From: an uncultured Muribaculaceae bacterium
GTDB lineage: Bacteria; Bacteroidota; Bacteroidia; Bacteroidales; Muribaculaceae
DNA: 25,564 nt
Direction of reading: 5' to 3'
NCBI GenBank assembly: GCA_910585285.1
Contig: CAJUDL010000048.1
Span: 1 to 25,564, forward strand
The notes beneath the pieces were generated by a model. The model saw only the letters and a list, made by a program, of their open reading frames with translations, was not told the origin of the DNA and did no database searches. The translations under genes and the position numbers were made by a program. This document shows, one piece after another, positions 15,570 through 22,596 of the stretch (position 1 is its first letter; the number at the start of each line of letters is the position of its first letter).

Positions 15570-16479
15570 GGATTTTGCGCAGGAAAATGTAAAGAATGGC
15601 GGAAAGCAGGAAAGAACCGGTGATGATCAGCCAGAAGACATAGGGATTGTTGCCATATGATATACTGACGTTCATACCGTAGAAACTCGCTATCAGGGTC
15701 GGCACCATCAACACGATCGACACTGCCGTCATCTTTTTCATGATTGCATTCACATTGTTAGATATAATCGATGCGAAAGAATCCATCGTGCTTTCAAGAA
15801 TGTCGCTGTAGATTTTCACGGTGCTGTCTGCCTGCCGCAGTTCGATCTCGACATCTTCAAGAAGGTCTGCATCATATTTGTCGCCATATACACGGCGAAT
15901 CCTTCCGATCAATGTCTCATTTCCCTGAATCGAAGTGTTGAAGAACACCAAGGTCCTCTGGATACCCAGCATATGCAACAGATCTTCGTTACGTATGCTC
16001 TTTTCAAGATTTTTCTCATCATGCACCACATGATTGTTGATATCTTTCAGATATTTCAGATACCAATAGGCGGATGAATAGAGAATCCTCAGTATGAAAT
16101 CCGGACCGGAGTCTACCGATATCCCCCGGCAGCGTGTGTGCGAAATGAAATCACTCAGCATCTCGGTGCGGCGATAGCACACCGTCAGCATGATTTCATT
16201 GTTTGTCACAATCCCAATAGGCACTGTGCTGTATGGCATCTCCACACTATCGGAATGCAATGGAATCCGAAGGATGGTAAGTCGCCATTCACCGTCATGC
16301 TCGATACGCGGACGCTCATCCATATCGGAAATGCTTTCCAGAAAATCGGGCGGCACATGCAAATCATCGAGCATAAACCGCAGATCGTCCCTGTCGGGGC
16401 ATTCCACGTTTACCCAGCAATGGGGCGACCATTCTTCGCGCTCCACAAACCCGTTTTCACTTACAAAAAAAGCCTTCAT
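15559..16479 (-). CDS. corA: CorA-family magnesium/divalent cation transporter
   Basis: This 306-residue protein has the long cytoplasmic N-terminal domain of CorA (about 1-240) and two C-terminal membrane helices (about 247-267 and 282-300). The signature YGMN is at residues 267-270, right after the first helix. The periplasmic loop NVSISYGNNPYVFW replaces the more common MPE-containing loop, as in many Bacteroidota members. The protein forms a pentamer in the inner membrane and admits Mg2+ (or Co2+/Ni2+ in some homologues). The start codon lies inside the stem of the tRNA-Arg terminator, whose T-run encodes the Phe-Phe at positions 4-5, so expression could depend on read-through from the tRNA promoter. 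No other promoter is visible in the 40-bp gap. Confidence 0.92.
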   Translation of the reverse strand: MKAFFVSENGFVEREEWSPHCWVNVECPDRDDLRFMLDDLHVPPDFLESISDMDERPRIEHDGEWRLTILRIPLHSDSVEMPYSTVPIGIVTNNEIMLTVCYRRTEMLSDFISHTRCRGISVDSGPDFILRILYSSAYWYLKYLKDINNHVVHDEKNLEKSIRNEDLLHMLGIQRTLVFFNTSIQGNETLIGRIRRVYGDKYDADLLEDVEIELRQADSTVKIYSDILESTMDSFASIISNNVNAIMKKMTAVSIVLMVPTLIASFYGMNVSISYGNNPYVFWLIITGSFLLSAILYIFLRKIRWF

Positions 16480-16504
16480 TATGCTTTATTAACACAATGA
16501 AGGC
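16465..16504 (-). terminator. Terminator of tRNA-Arg overlapping the corA start codon
   Basis: On the minus strand GCCTTCATT (16504-16496) and AATGAAGGC (16480-16472) form a 9-bp stem with a 15-nt loop, followed by a run of seven T. The 3' arm contains the corA ATG (16479-16477), and the T-run is corA codons 3-5. The hairpin may both end the tRNA transcript and hide the corA start. Confidence 0.65.
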
Positions 16505-16519
16505 ATCATTTGTTTCTTG

Positions 16520-16591
16520 TATCCCCGTAGGGAGTCGAACCCTAATCGTCGGAACCGGAATCCGATATTCTATCCATTGAACTACGGAGAC
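16520..16591 (-). tRNA. tRNA-Arg (CCG)
   Basis: The minus strand folds into a 72-nt cloverleaf: acceptor GTCTCCG/CGGGGAT with two G-U pairs and discriminator A, D-arm GTTC/GAAT, anticodon stem TCGGA/TCCGA with loop TTCCGGT (anticodon CCG), and T-arm TAGGG/CCCTA with TTCGACT. CCA is not encoded. It reads CGG arginine codons. Confidence 0.95.
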
Positions 16592-16640
16592 ATACATTCT
16601 GCAGCAACCGGATCGGCGGCTTTGACGCTGCAATTCATTG

Positions 16641-16672
16641 CAAAGTTATATTTTTTTTTCGAATTATTCAAC
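16641..16672 (-). promoter_or_regulatory. Promoter of tRNA-Arg
   Basis: On the minus strand GTTG (16672-16669), 20 nt, TAACTTTG (16648-16641). This matches the Bacteroides consensus with one base off in the -33 box and repeats the TAACTTTG used by tRNA-Phe. Confidence 0.75.
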
Positions 16673-16677
16673 ATCAA

Positions 16678-16709
16678 TTTCCGAATATGAAGATTTGTTG
16701 CTAACTTTG
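16678..16709 (+). promoter_or_regulatory. Probable promoter of ung
   Basis: TTTC (16678-16681), 20 nt, then TAACTTTG (16702-16709) on the plus strand. The -7 box is perfect and the -33 box one base off. Transcription would begin near 16716, giving a leader of about 178 nt. Confidence 0.6.
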
Positions 16710-16726
16710 ACCTTATAATTCAACTT

Positions 16727-16885
16727 TCGCAAGCGTAAAGTTGAAGTTTTCAGGTTTAATTGCGCAATGCGCAGTTTATAAGTTTATCTATTTGCTGCTA
16801 AATAAGATTTAAGACGGCATCCGGGCAATTAAACTTCTAAACTTCTAAACTTTTAAACTTTAAGTTGAAGCTTGCGAAACTTAAA
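16727..16885. repeat. Repeat-rich leader of ung with an 8-nt tandem array
   Basis: TTCAACTTT and AAAGTTGAA flank GCAAGC in a small hairpin near 16728. TTTCGCAAGC there recurs as its inverse GCTTGCGAAA near 16867, so the region is framed by inverted repeats. Between them four tandem octamers TAAACTTY lie at 16830-16861. No gene is seen in 16592-16893 beyond the two promoters. Confidence 0.6.
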
Positions 16886-16893
16886 TATACTCT

Positions 16894-17562
16894 ATGAATG
16901 TAAGAATCGAACCGGGATGGAAACAGGCACTTGGCGCTGAATTCGAGAAGCCCTATTTTGCGGCTCTTTCGGATCTTGTGCGTCGCGAATATTCTAATCC
17001 TGACTGTAAGGTCTATCCTCCGGCAGGAAAGATTTTCTCTGCTTTCGACTCAACCCCTTTCGAAGACGTAAAAGTCGTGATAATAGGGCAGGATCCGTAT
17101 CACGGTCCGGGGCAGGCAAACGGTCTCTGTTTCTCGGTGAACCCCGGCATAGAAATCCCTCCGTCCCTTCGCAATATATTCCAGGAGATACATACAGATA
17201 CCGGCAATCCCATCCCTGCCTCGGGAGATCTGTCCCGCTGGGCTGAACAGGGCGTACTGCTCCTCAACGCATCCCTCACGGTGCGCGAGCATCAGCCCAA
17301 ATCTCATTCCGGCATTGGGTGGGAAACTTTCACCGATGCCGCAGTCCACGCTTTGGCTGAGAACCGTGAAGGACTGGTATTTCTTCTGTGGGGATCGGAC
17401 GCTATCCGCAAGGGAGCATTTATCGACCGCTCCAAACATCTCGTGCTCACCGCGCCACACCCCTCCCCCCTTTCAGCTTATCGGGGATTCTTTGGTTGTC
17501 GTCACTTTTCCAAAGCAAACGAATATTTGATAGCACACGGCAAAACCCCGATAAACTGGTAA
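16894..17562 (+). CDS. ung: Uracil-DNA glycosylase, family 1
   Basis: This 222-residue protein is a complete family-1 UDG, which cuts uracil from DNA to begin base-excision repair. The water-activating motif GQDPYH is at residues 65-70, with Asp67 as catalytic residue and Tyr69 excluding thymine. Uracil-specific contacts in LLLNASLTV (122-130) and the DNA-minor-groove loop HPSPLS (189-194) with its catalytic histidine are intact. The length is usual for the family and the enzyme is cytoplasmic. The gene has its own promoter and a long repeat-rich leader. The next gene follows 23 bp after the stop and is likely co-transcribed. Confidence 0.97.
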   Translation: MNVRIEPGWKQALGAEFEKPYFAALSDLVRREYSNPDCKVYPPAGKIFSAFDSTPFEDVKVVIIGQDPYHGPGQANGLCFSVNPGIEIPPSLRNIFQEIHTDTGNPIPASGDLSRWAEQGVLLLNASLTVREHQPKSHSGIGWETFTDAAVHALAENREGLVFLLWGSDAIRKGAFIDRSKHLVLTAPHPSPLSAYRGFFGCRHFSKANEYLIAHGKTPINW

Positions 17563-17585
17563 GGATCTGTTTTAAAATCATCCAA

Positions 17586-18908
17586 TTGAGAAACATAAGC
17601 TACATATTTATAATTCTCTGTGTCGCATTGCTGTCGGCTATTACCTCAAATGCCGCCAGTACGGACACCCGTGTGTTCTCACCGACATTCCGCACTCTCA
17701 AGGTGAGCAATCCCGATAATTTTATGTCTCCTCCGGTGATTCGACTCAACTCCGACGACCGGCTGGTGATGTCTTTTGACGAGATAGCCGAAGACAACCG
17801 CTGGCTGCAGTATCGCTTGATTCACTGCAATGCCGACTGGCAACCGTCGCGACTCGTGGAATCGGAATATCTCGACGGATTCAACATTGCCGACATAGAA
17901 GACTTCGCTTTCTCCGAAAATACATTTGTGCATTTCGTCAACTACCGCATTGAGTTTCCCAACCAGTCTATGCGACCTCTCGTCTCGGGCAACTATCTGC
18001 TGCAGGTGTTCGACCGCGATGCTCCGGATGAAGTAATTCTCCAAGCTCGGTTCATGGTTTCGGAAGAGGCAGCCGCAATCAGCGGCATAGCCTCCGGGCG
18101 CACCGACCGAGGACACAACACCGAATGGCAGCAACTCGACATGTCGGTGACACTGCGAGGCTTAGAAAACGCCAATCCCTATCAGGATGTGGAGGTAACG
18201 CTTCTTCAGAACGGCAGCGAGCCAACACGCCGCACCCTCCGGCGCCCGCAACGCGTAGAAGGTAATACACTCGTATATCAACACCTCCCCGAACTCATAT
18301 TCCCCGCCGGCAATGAATACCGCCGCTTTGAGAGCGTCAGCAACGGATTTCCCGGAATGGGTGTGGATTCCTTGAAATTCGGAGGCAGCAACTACCACGT
18401 CTGGCTTCGCAAAGACAGCGGACGCGCCCTGCGTAATTATGAATTCGACCGTACTCAACACGGACGCTTCCTCGTGCGCGAATATAACGCTACAGACTCC
18501 GATCTCGGAGCAGACTATATCACCGTCCACTTCTCACTCGATATGCCTCTCCTTCGCGATGCCGACATATATGTAGATGGAGAAATGACCCACAACCGCT
18601 TCGACTCCTCCAACCGCATGGTCTACGACTCGGCAGCGCGTCTCTACCGCCTTGAGATGCCCCTCAAGCAAGGCGCCTACAACTATCGATACCTCACCCT
18701 CCCCACCCAGCCCCATTCCTCCCCATCCAGCCCCTCCCAGTCCCATTCAGCCCTATCCAGCCCCATCTCGCCCCATCTCGCCCCATCCGGAGTCCTCACC
18801 GAAGGCAACAAATTCGAGACCCAGAATGAATATTGGGTAGCCGTATATTACCATCCTCCCGGCTCCAGAGCCGACCGGCTGATAGGCTTCGCCCTCCTCC
18901 AGCCGTAG
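17586..18908 (+). CDS. DUF5103 / type IX secretion plug-like protein
   Basis: This 440-residue protein starts at a TTG at 17586, chosen because it yields a clean signal peptide (MRNISYIFIILCVALLSAITSNA, cut near residue 23-24) 23 bp after ung; no ATG lies in frame there. The mature part matches DUF5103, the domain found in the plug protein of the type IX secretion translocon. Landmarks are the early SPPVIRLNSDDRLVMSFDEI, the WLQYRLIHCNADWQPS strand pair and the late VLTEGNKF..NEYWVAVYYHPPG..DRLIG. It should be periplasmic or outer-membrane associated. Between YRYLTLPT and VLTEGN is a Pro/Ser/His-rich stretch of about 28 residues encoded by eight C-rich 10-nt repeats. This looks like an in-frame insertion into a loop. 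Confidence 0.85.
   Translation: MRNISYIFIILCVALLSAITSNAASTDTRVFSPTFRTLKVSNPDNFMSPPVIRLNSDDRLVMSFDEIAEDNRWLQYRLIHCNADWQPSRLVESEYLDGFNIADIEDFAFSENTFVHFVNYRIEFPNQSMRPLVSGNYLLQVFDRDAPDEVILQARFMVSEEAAAISGIASGRTDRGHNTEWQQLDMSVTLRGLENANPYQDVEVTLLQNGSEPTRRTLRRPQRVEGNTLVYQHLPELIFPAGNEYRRFESVSNGFPGMGVDSLKFGGSNYHVWLRKDSGRALRNYEFDRTQHGRFLVREYNATDSDLGADYITVHFSLDMPLLRDADIYVDGEMTHNRFDSSNRMVYDSAARLYRLEMPLKQGAYNYRYLTLPTQPHSSPSSPSQSHSALSSPISPHLAPSGVLTEGNKFETQNEYWVAVYYHPPGSRADRLIGFALLQP
18711..18790. repeat. C-rich 10-nt repeat inside the DUF5103 gene
   Basis: Eight contiguous decamers in perfect register: CCCCATTCCT (18711), CCCCATCCAG, CCCCTCCCAG, TCCCATTCAG, CCCTATCCAG, CCCCATCTCG, CCCCATCTCG and CCCCATCCGG (18781). 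They lie within the coding frame and encode the low-complexity PHSSPSSPS... stretch. Confidence 0.9.
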
Positions 18909-18959
18909 CAGCCCTCCCCCTCTTCTCGCCATCGCCCTCTCTTCCCCATCCTCATCCCG

Positions 18960-19009
18960 CCCCATTTAGCCCTATTCAGCCCCATCTCTCCCCATCTCCT
19001 CCCCCATAA
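18960..19009. repeat. C-rich 10-nt repeat between DUF5103 and DUF3109 genes
   Basis: Decamers CCCCATTTAG (18960), CCCTATTCAG, CCCCATCTCT, CCCCATCTCC and TCCCCCATAA follow in 10-nt register and stop just before the A-rich start region of the next gene. The 18909-18959 part is also C-rich but out of register. Confidence 0.85.
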
Positions 19010-19020
19010 AAAAGAAAAAT

Positions 19021-19605
19021 ATGCTTCAGATAAAAAACACCCTCGTCTCCCTCGATCTCATCGAACGCTACTTCATCTGCGACCTTGACTCATGCCTCGG
19101 AGCCTGCTGCATCGAAGGCGATGCCGGCGCCCCCCTGACCGATGAAGAATACGAACGCCTCTGCGAACTGATGCCCGAGATTTATCCCCTCCTCAATCCA
19201 GCAGCGCAGAAAGTCGTTGAAGAGCAAGGACCCGCATATTACGACGAAGACGGTGACCTTGTCACCTCCCTCGTAGAAGGACGCGACTGCGTCTTCACCA
19301 CATACGCTCCCGGCGGCAAATGCCTCTGCGCACTGGAGAAGGCACACCGCGAAGGAAAGATACCGTTCTTCAAGCCCTCCTCATGCCATTTATATCCCGT
19401 CAGGCTTAAAGAATACGCCGGCTTCACCGCCGTCAATCTCCACCGCTGGAAGATCTGCAAATGCGCCGAAACGCTCGGACGCGCAAAAGGCGTTCGCGCC
19501 TACGAATTCCTCAAAGAGCCCCTCACGCGCCGCTTCGGCGAAGAGTGGTATGCAGAGCTCTGCCTCACCGCCTCCGAATGGCTCAAATCCCACCCCGCCC
19601 CCTGA
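19021..19605 (+). CDS. DUF3109-family cysteine-cluster protein
   Basis: This 194-residue protein matches DUF3109, a cytoplasmic family related in cysteine layout to YkgJ-type putative zinc/iron-chelating proteins. Visible clusters are CDLDSCLGACC near the N-terminus (about residues 20-31), C91 in GRDCVF, CLC near 101-103, SCHLYP (about 120-125) and CKCAE (about 141-145). The many conserved cysteines suggest a metal site or Fe-S cluster. The function is not known. The start is an ATG preceded by an A-rich stretch (AAAAAAGAAAAAT), typical for genes without a Shine-Dalgarno site. It lies between two copies of the C-rich repeat. Length is normal for the family. Confidence 0.9.
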   Translation: MLQIKNTLVSLDLIERYFICDLDSCLGACCIEGDAGAPLTDEEYERLCELMPEIYPLLNPAAQKVVEEQGPAYYDEDGDLVTSLVEGRDCVFTTYAPGGKCLCALEKAHREGKIPFFKPSSCHLYPVRLKEYAGFTAVNLHRWKICKCAETLGRAKGVRAYEFLKEPLTRRFGEEWYAELCLTASEWLKSHPAP

Positions 19606-19609
19606 TTTG

Positions 19610-19713
19610 TCCCATTCAGCCCCATCTCGCCCTATTCCGCCCCATTGAGCCCCATTTCGCCCTATCCCATAGCGAGCTTTGCTCGCTGTTCTGTGTAGCG
19701 AGCCTCGCTCGCG
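19610..19713. repeat. C-rich 10-nt repeat followed by two AGCGAGC hairpins
   Basis: Six decamers in register run from TCCCATTCAG (19610) to CCCTATCCCA (19660). Then come AGCGAGC-ttt-GCTCGCT (19671-19687) and, after TTCTGTGT, GCGAGC-ctc-GCTCGC (19698-19712). The second hairpin and its TTCTGT prefix resemble the pair found at 22126 and 22460. The hairpins could terminate the DUF3109 transcript, but T-runs are poor. Confidence 0.75.
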
Positions 19714-19765
19714 CCTGATTTAACACTCTTTAACACCCCTCTCCCTCAATTTTCTCCTCATTTTT

Positions 19766-19796
19766 TATGTTTTTCGACATATTTTGCATAATTTTG
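19766..19796 (+). promoter_or_regulatory. Promoter upstream of cls
   Basis: TATG (19766-19769), 19 nt, TAATTTTG (19789-19796): perfect -7 box and a -33 box one base off. Transcription should start near 19803, about 146 nt before the cls start codon. Confidence 0.6.
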
Positions 19797-19846
19797 CACT
19801 CGATACTATGATCCTAACATGTAAGAATTTATTTAGTTAAGCCAAA

Positions 19847-19882
19847 GGCGAGGTGATTGAGAAGTCCCCTCGCCCAATTTTT
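19847..19882 (+). terminator. Intrinsic terminator or attenuator in the cls leader
   Basis: GGCGAGG (19847-19853) pairs perfectly with CCTCGCC (19868-19874) and is followed by CAATTTTTA. It lies about 45 nt after the expected transcription start and 67 nt before cls. It would either give a short RNA of about 80 nt or reduce read-through into cls. Confidence 0.55.
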
Positions 19883-19948
19883 ATCCCCTCTATTCTTCCA
19901 AAATACACCGATTTTTACTAATTTAGCTGTGAAATAGAATCATCAAGG

Positions 19949-21379
19949 ATGGGCACTGTAAACTATTGGATAGTATCGATTGTCAACATAGCTTATGCCA
20001 TTACGATCATAAGCTGCATTATCGTGGTGCTCAAGGAAAATCGCAATCCCATCCGCTCGCTCTCCTGGGTAATAGCACTTATCTTCCTCCCGGTAGTAGG
20101 ACTCATCTTCTATCTCTTCTTTGGGCGCAGCCTCAAAGGAGAGCACATGATTTCACGCCACAACAAACGCCGCATGATCAGCCGTATGGCTCCGCGACAT
20201 GTCAACCTCGCCAATCTCAATCTCCCCGCTGCCGACAAAAACCTGATAAAACTTGCCCGCAATCTTTCCTCATCATTTTACACCGTCAACAACCACATTG
20301 AGATATTCACCACCGGAGCAGAGAAATTCGAGAACCTCAAACGCGACCTCCGCAATGCACGCAAATCGATATATCTTCAGTATTACATATTCTCCGATGA
20401 TGCCACTGGCGAAGAAATTGCCGATATTCTTATCAGCAAAGCGCGCGAAGGACTCGAAGTCAAGGTCATTTACGACCATGTGGGAAGCTTCTCTGCACGA
20501 AGCCGCTTTTTCAAACGCATGGCTGAAAACGGTGTGGAGACACACCCCTTCTTCCGCGTAACATTCCCCCAGCTTGCCAACCGCATCAACTGGCGCAACC
20601 ACCGCAAGATAGTGGTGATCGACGGAAAGATCGGATATCTCGGAGGCATGAACATCGCCGACCGCTATCAGAAAGGCACTTCTGAAGGAATAGCATGGCG
20701 CGACACCCATTTCCGCCTGCAAGGCGATATAGTAGAGTCGCTGCTTTATTCATTCATTGTAGACTGGAATTTCAAGAATAGCCCCGAATCCATAGAATAT
20801 CCCAAAGTGGAACCGGTAACCATCCACAACAACGTCGGAATGCAGCTAATCACCTCCGGACCGCTCGATTCCTGGGACAACCAGGCTCTCTGTTTTCTCA
20901 AGGCAATCTCAAACGCTACCAAATCCATCTACATCCAGACTCCCTATTTCCTTCCCACCGATGCGTTGCAACACGCCCTGGAGGCAGCTGCCCTCTCAAA
21001 AATAGACGTGCGCATCATGATTCCCGGCAAAAGCGACTCGCGGATGCTCCAGTATGCAGGTTTCTCATTTGTGACCCAATGCCTGCGTGCCGGAATAAAG
21101 GTGTATCTCTACAATCCGGGAATGCTCCACGCCAAAGGAATCATCATTGACGAAAACCTTGTGATTGCCGGCTCCACAAACTTCGATTACCGCAGTTTCG
21201 AGAATAATTTCGAATGCAGTCTTATCATTTACGACCGTGAAGTAAACAGCCGTATGCGCGACATCTTCTTCCACGATATGCGCTCCTGCACCAAGCTCAC
21301 ATTCAACGCATGGCATCGACGCCCGCTGCTTCAGCGCAGCCTCGAATCGGTGGTGCGCCTCGTCTCCCCCATATTATAA
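19949..21379 (+). CDS. cls: Cardiolipin synthase (phospholipase D superfamily)
   Basis: This 476-residue inner-membrane enzyme joins two phosphatidylglycerols into cardiolipin and glycerol. Two N-terminal membrane helices (about 6-28 and 37-58) are followed by two PLD catalytic motifs: HRKIVVID (H218, K220, D225) with GGMN behind it, and HAKGIIID (H394, K396, D401) with GSTNFDYRS behind it. All catalytic residues are present and the length is normal. The start ATG follows TCATCAAGG, one of few hints of a Shine-Dalgarno site here. A promoter and a strong hairpin lie in its leader, so expression may be attenuated. It is followed by a short C-rich spacer and the SDR-like gene. Confidence 0.96.
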   Translation: MGTVNYWIVSIVNIAYAITIISCIIVVLKENRNPIRSLSWVIALIFLPVVGLIFYLFFGRSLKGEHMISRHNKRRMISRMAPRHVNLANLNLPAADKNLIKLARNLSSSFYTVNNHIEIFTTGAEKFENLKRDLRNARKSIYLQYYIFSDDATGEEIADILISKAREGLEVKVIYDHVGSFSARSRFFKRMAENGVETHPFFRVTFPQLANRINWRNHRKIVVIDGKIGYLGGMNIADRYQKGTSEGIAWRDTHFRLQGDIVESLLYSFIVDWNFKNSPESIEYPKVEPVTIHNNVGMQLITSGPLDSWDNQALCFLKAISNATKSIYIQTPYFLPTDALQHALEAAALSKIDVRIMIPGKSDSRMLQYAGFSFVTQCLRAGIKVYLYNPGMLHAKGIIIDENLVIAGSTNFDYRSFENNFECSLIIYDREVNSRMRDIFFHDMRSCTKLTFNAWHRRPLLQRSLESVVRLVSPIL

Positions 21380-21463
21380 TTCCCCTCGCCTCATCCCATT
21401 AAACATAACCCAACCTCCTCCCCTCGCCTCATTACACATTACACTTTAAACATTATTCAAACC

Positions 21464-22360
21464 GTGGCAGACAACTATCTTGAAAAGAAAATGGAAGATC
21501 TCCGCATGGGGAAAACCGGTGCTTCCGCACCCCGACGTCGACTGACACCCGGCGCCGGAAGAATATGTTTTGACTTCCCGCCACGCCGCGTACTCGTCGC
21601 CGGAGGCTGTCACGGCATAGGAGAAGCCATTGTTGACGCCTACCTCCACGCCGGCTGCAAAGTAGCCGTATTCGACACCGACAAAGACAAAGGCTCCGCC
21701 ATGGCGCGCGACAAAGGCATCCGCTTCTACCCCATTGATTGCTCAGACCATACCCCATCCCCATCTCGCCCCCTCCAGCCCCATTCCGTCCCATATTGCG
21801 CCCTATCCTCCGCCTTCGCCAACCTCCTCAAAGCCTGGCGCGACATCGACATCATCATCATCAACGCCGCCTCCCCATCCGTCCCCATCTCGCCCCATAC
21901 CCCCCTATCCAGCCCCATATCGCCCTATTCCGCCCCATTCAGCTCCATCCTTCCCCACCTCTGGGCAGAACATCGCCACCGCTATCCCATCCCCACCGAC
22001 TACGCCGGTCGCTTCATCCTCCTCCTTCCCTCCGAAAAAGAGGATTCTCCCTCCGCCTCCGAATTTGATTCCTCATCAGACCCCACGATTGATTCTCCTT
22101 CCGCCTCTGAATTTGGTTCTCTCTCCGGTTCTGTTCAGCGAGCACTGCTCGCGGCTAAAGATCTGTCTTCTCTTGGCATCACCGCCAACATCCTGCGCCT
22201 CGTTCCGGAGGCGGCGAATCCCGCCGCCGATATCGCCCCAACAAAAGCTGATATCGATCCAACAAAAAATGCGGCTTACAGCCGCATCATCTCTCGCATC
22301 CTCCTTCTCTCCCTTCCCTCTGCCTCCTTCATCAGCGGCATCGACATCCCCGCCCCCTAA
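21464..22360 (+). CDS. Degenerate short-chain dehydrogenase-like protein with repeat-encoded insertions
   Basis: The 298-residue frame begins at a GTG (VADNYLEKKMED, read as Met), chosen because this N-terminus is typical of Bacteroidales SDR proteins. A Rossmann start is clear: RVLVAGGCHGIGEAIV (residues 42-57), then VAVFDTDKD, and DIDIIIINAAS (127-137) at the NNAG position. Two stretches, about 96-110 and 138-167, are Pro/Ser/His-rich and encoded by the C-rich decamers. Residues 184-217 include an imperfect duplication (SPSASEF twice). The catalytic YxxxK is not visible, so oxidoreductase activity is doubtful. The end is low-complexity. The frame is intact over all this, which argues against a plain pseudogene, but it may be a decaying gene or a protein that keeps only nucleotide binding. 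Confidence 0.65.
   Translation: MADNYLEKKMEDLRMGKTGASAPRRRLTPGAGRICFDFPPRRVLVAGGCHGIGEAIVDAYLHAGCKVAVFDTDKDKGSAMARDKGIRFYPIDCSDHTPSPSRPLQPHSVPYCALSSAFANLLKAWRDIDIIIINAASPSVPISPHTPLSSPISPYSAPFSSILPHLWAEHRHRYPIPTDYAGRFILLLPSEKEDSPSASEFDSSSDPTIDSPSASEFGSLSGSVQRALLAAKDLSSLGITANILRLVPEAANPAADIAPTKADIDPTKNAAYSRIISRILLLSLPSASFISGIDIPAP
21759..21962. repeat. C-rich 10-nt repeats inside the SDR-like gene (two blocks)
   Basis: Block one at 21759-21798 has four decamers starting CCCCATCTCG. Block two at 21873-21962 has nine in register, including CCCCATCCGT, CCCCATCTCG, CCCTATCCAG, CCCCATATCG and CCCCATTCAG. They flank and split the sequence encoding the NAAS region of the Rossmann fold. The C-rich 21380-21425 spacer upstream is a loose relative. 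Confidence 0.9.
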
Positions 22361-22371
22361 AGCATCCCAAA

Positions 22372-22519
22372 GCAGCTATCGCTGCTGGGAGCAGCGATAG
22401 CTGCAAGCCACCCCGCGCAGCCGGTGCTGTCGCGCACCAGCGGTTCTGTCCGTCGCCGGCGGTTCTGTTCAGCGAGCACTGCTCGCGGCTCTGCATCCGC
22501 CCGTCCTGCGGGCGGATGC
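22372..22519. repeat. Cluster of perfect hairpins between convergent genes
   Basis: GCAGCTATCGCTGCT (22372-22386) pairs over 15 bp with 22390-22404 around a GGG loop. GCGAGC-act-GCTCGC lies at 22472-22486. GCATCCGCCCG (22493-22503) pairs over 11 bp with 22509-22519. GGTTCTGT recurs between hairpins (22442, 22461). The 31 nt at 22460-22490 are identical to 22126-22156 inside the SDR-like gene. No gene is seen in 22361-22596. Confidence 0.8.
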
Positions 22520-22559
22520 TGTCCCTGCGGCATCGCTAATCGCAGCTCGTTCAGAGCCG

Positions 22560-22593
22560 GAAAGAGAATCACCGCAGTGAAGACTGCGGTGAT
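22560..22593 (-). terminator. Terminator at the end of the wec operon
   Basis: ATCACCGCAGT (22568-22578) and ACTGCGGTGAT (22583-22593) form a perfect 11-bp stem with a 4-nt loop, beginning 3 nt after the acyltransferase stop codon. On the minus strand it is followed by TCTCTTTCC. It may act on both converging transcripts. Confidence 0.6.
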
Positions 22594-22596
22594 TAT

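Noticed and set aside
17388..17585. Extended N-terminus of the DUF5103 gene overlapping ung
   Set aside because: The overlap of about 175 bp encodes no sensible sequence, while the TTG at 17586 gives a clean signal peptide.
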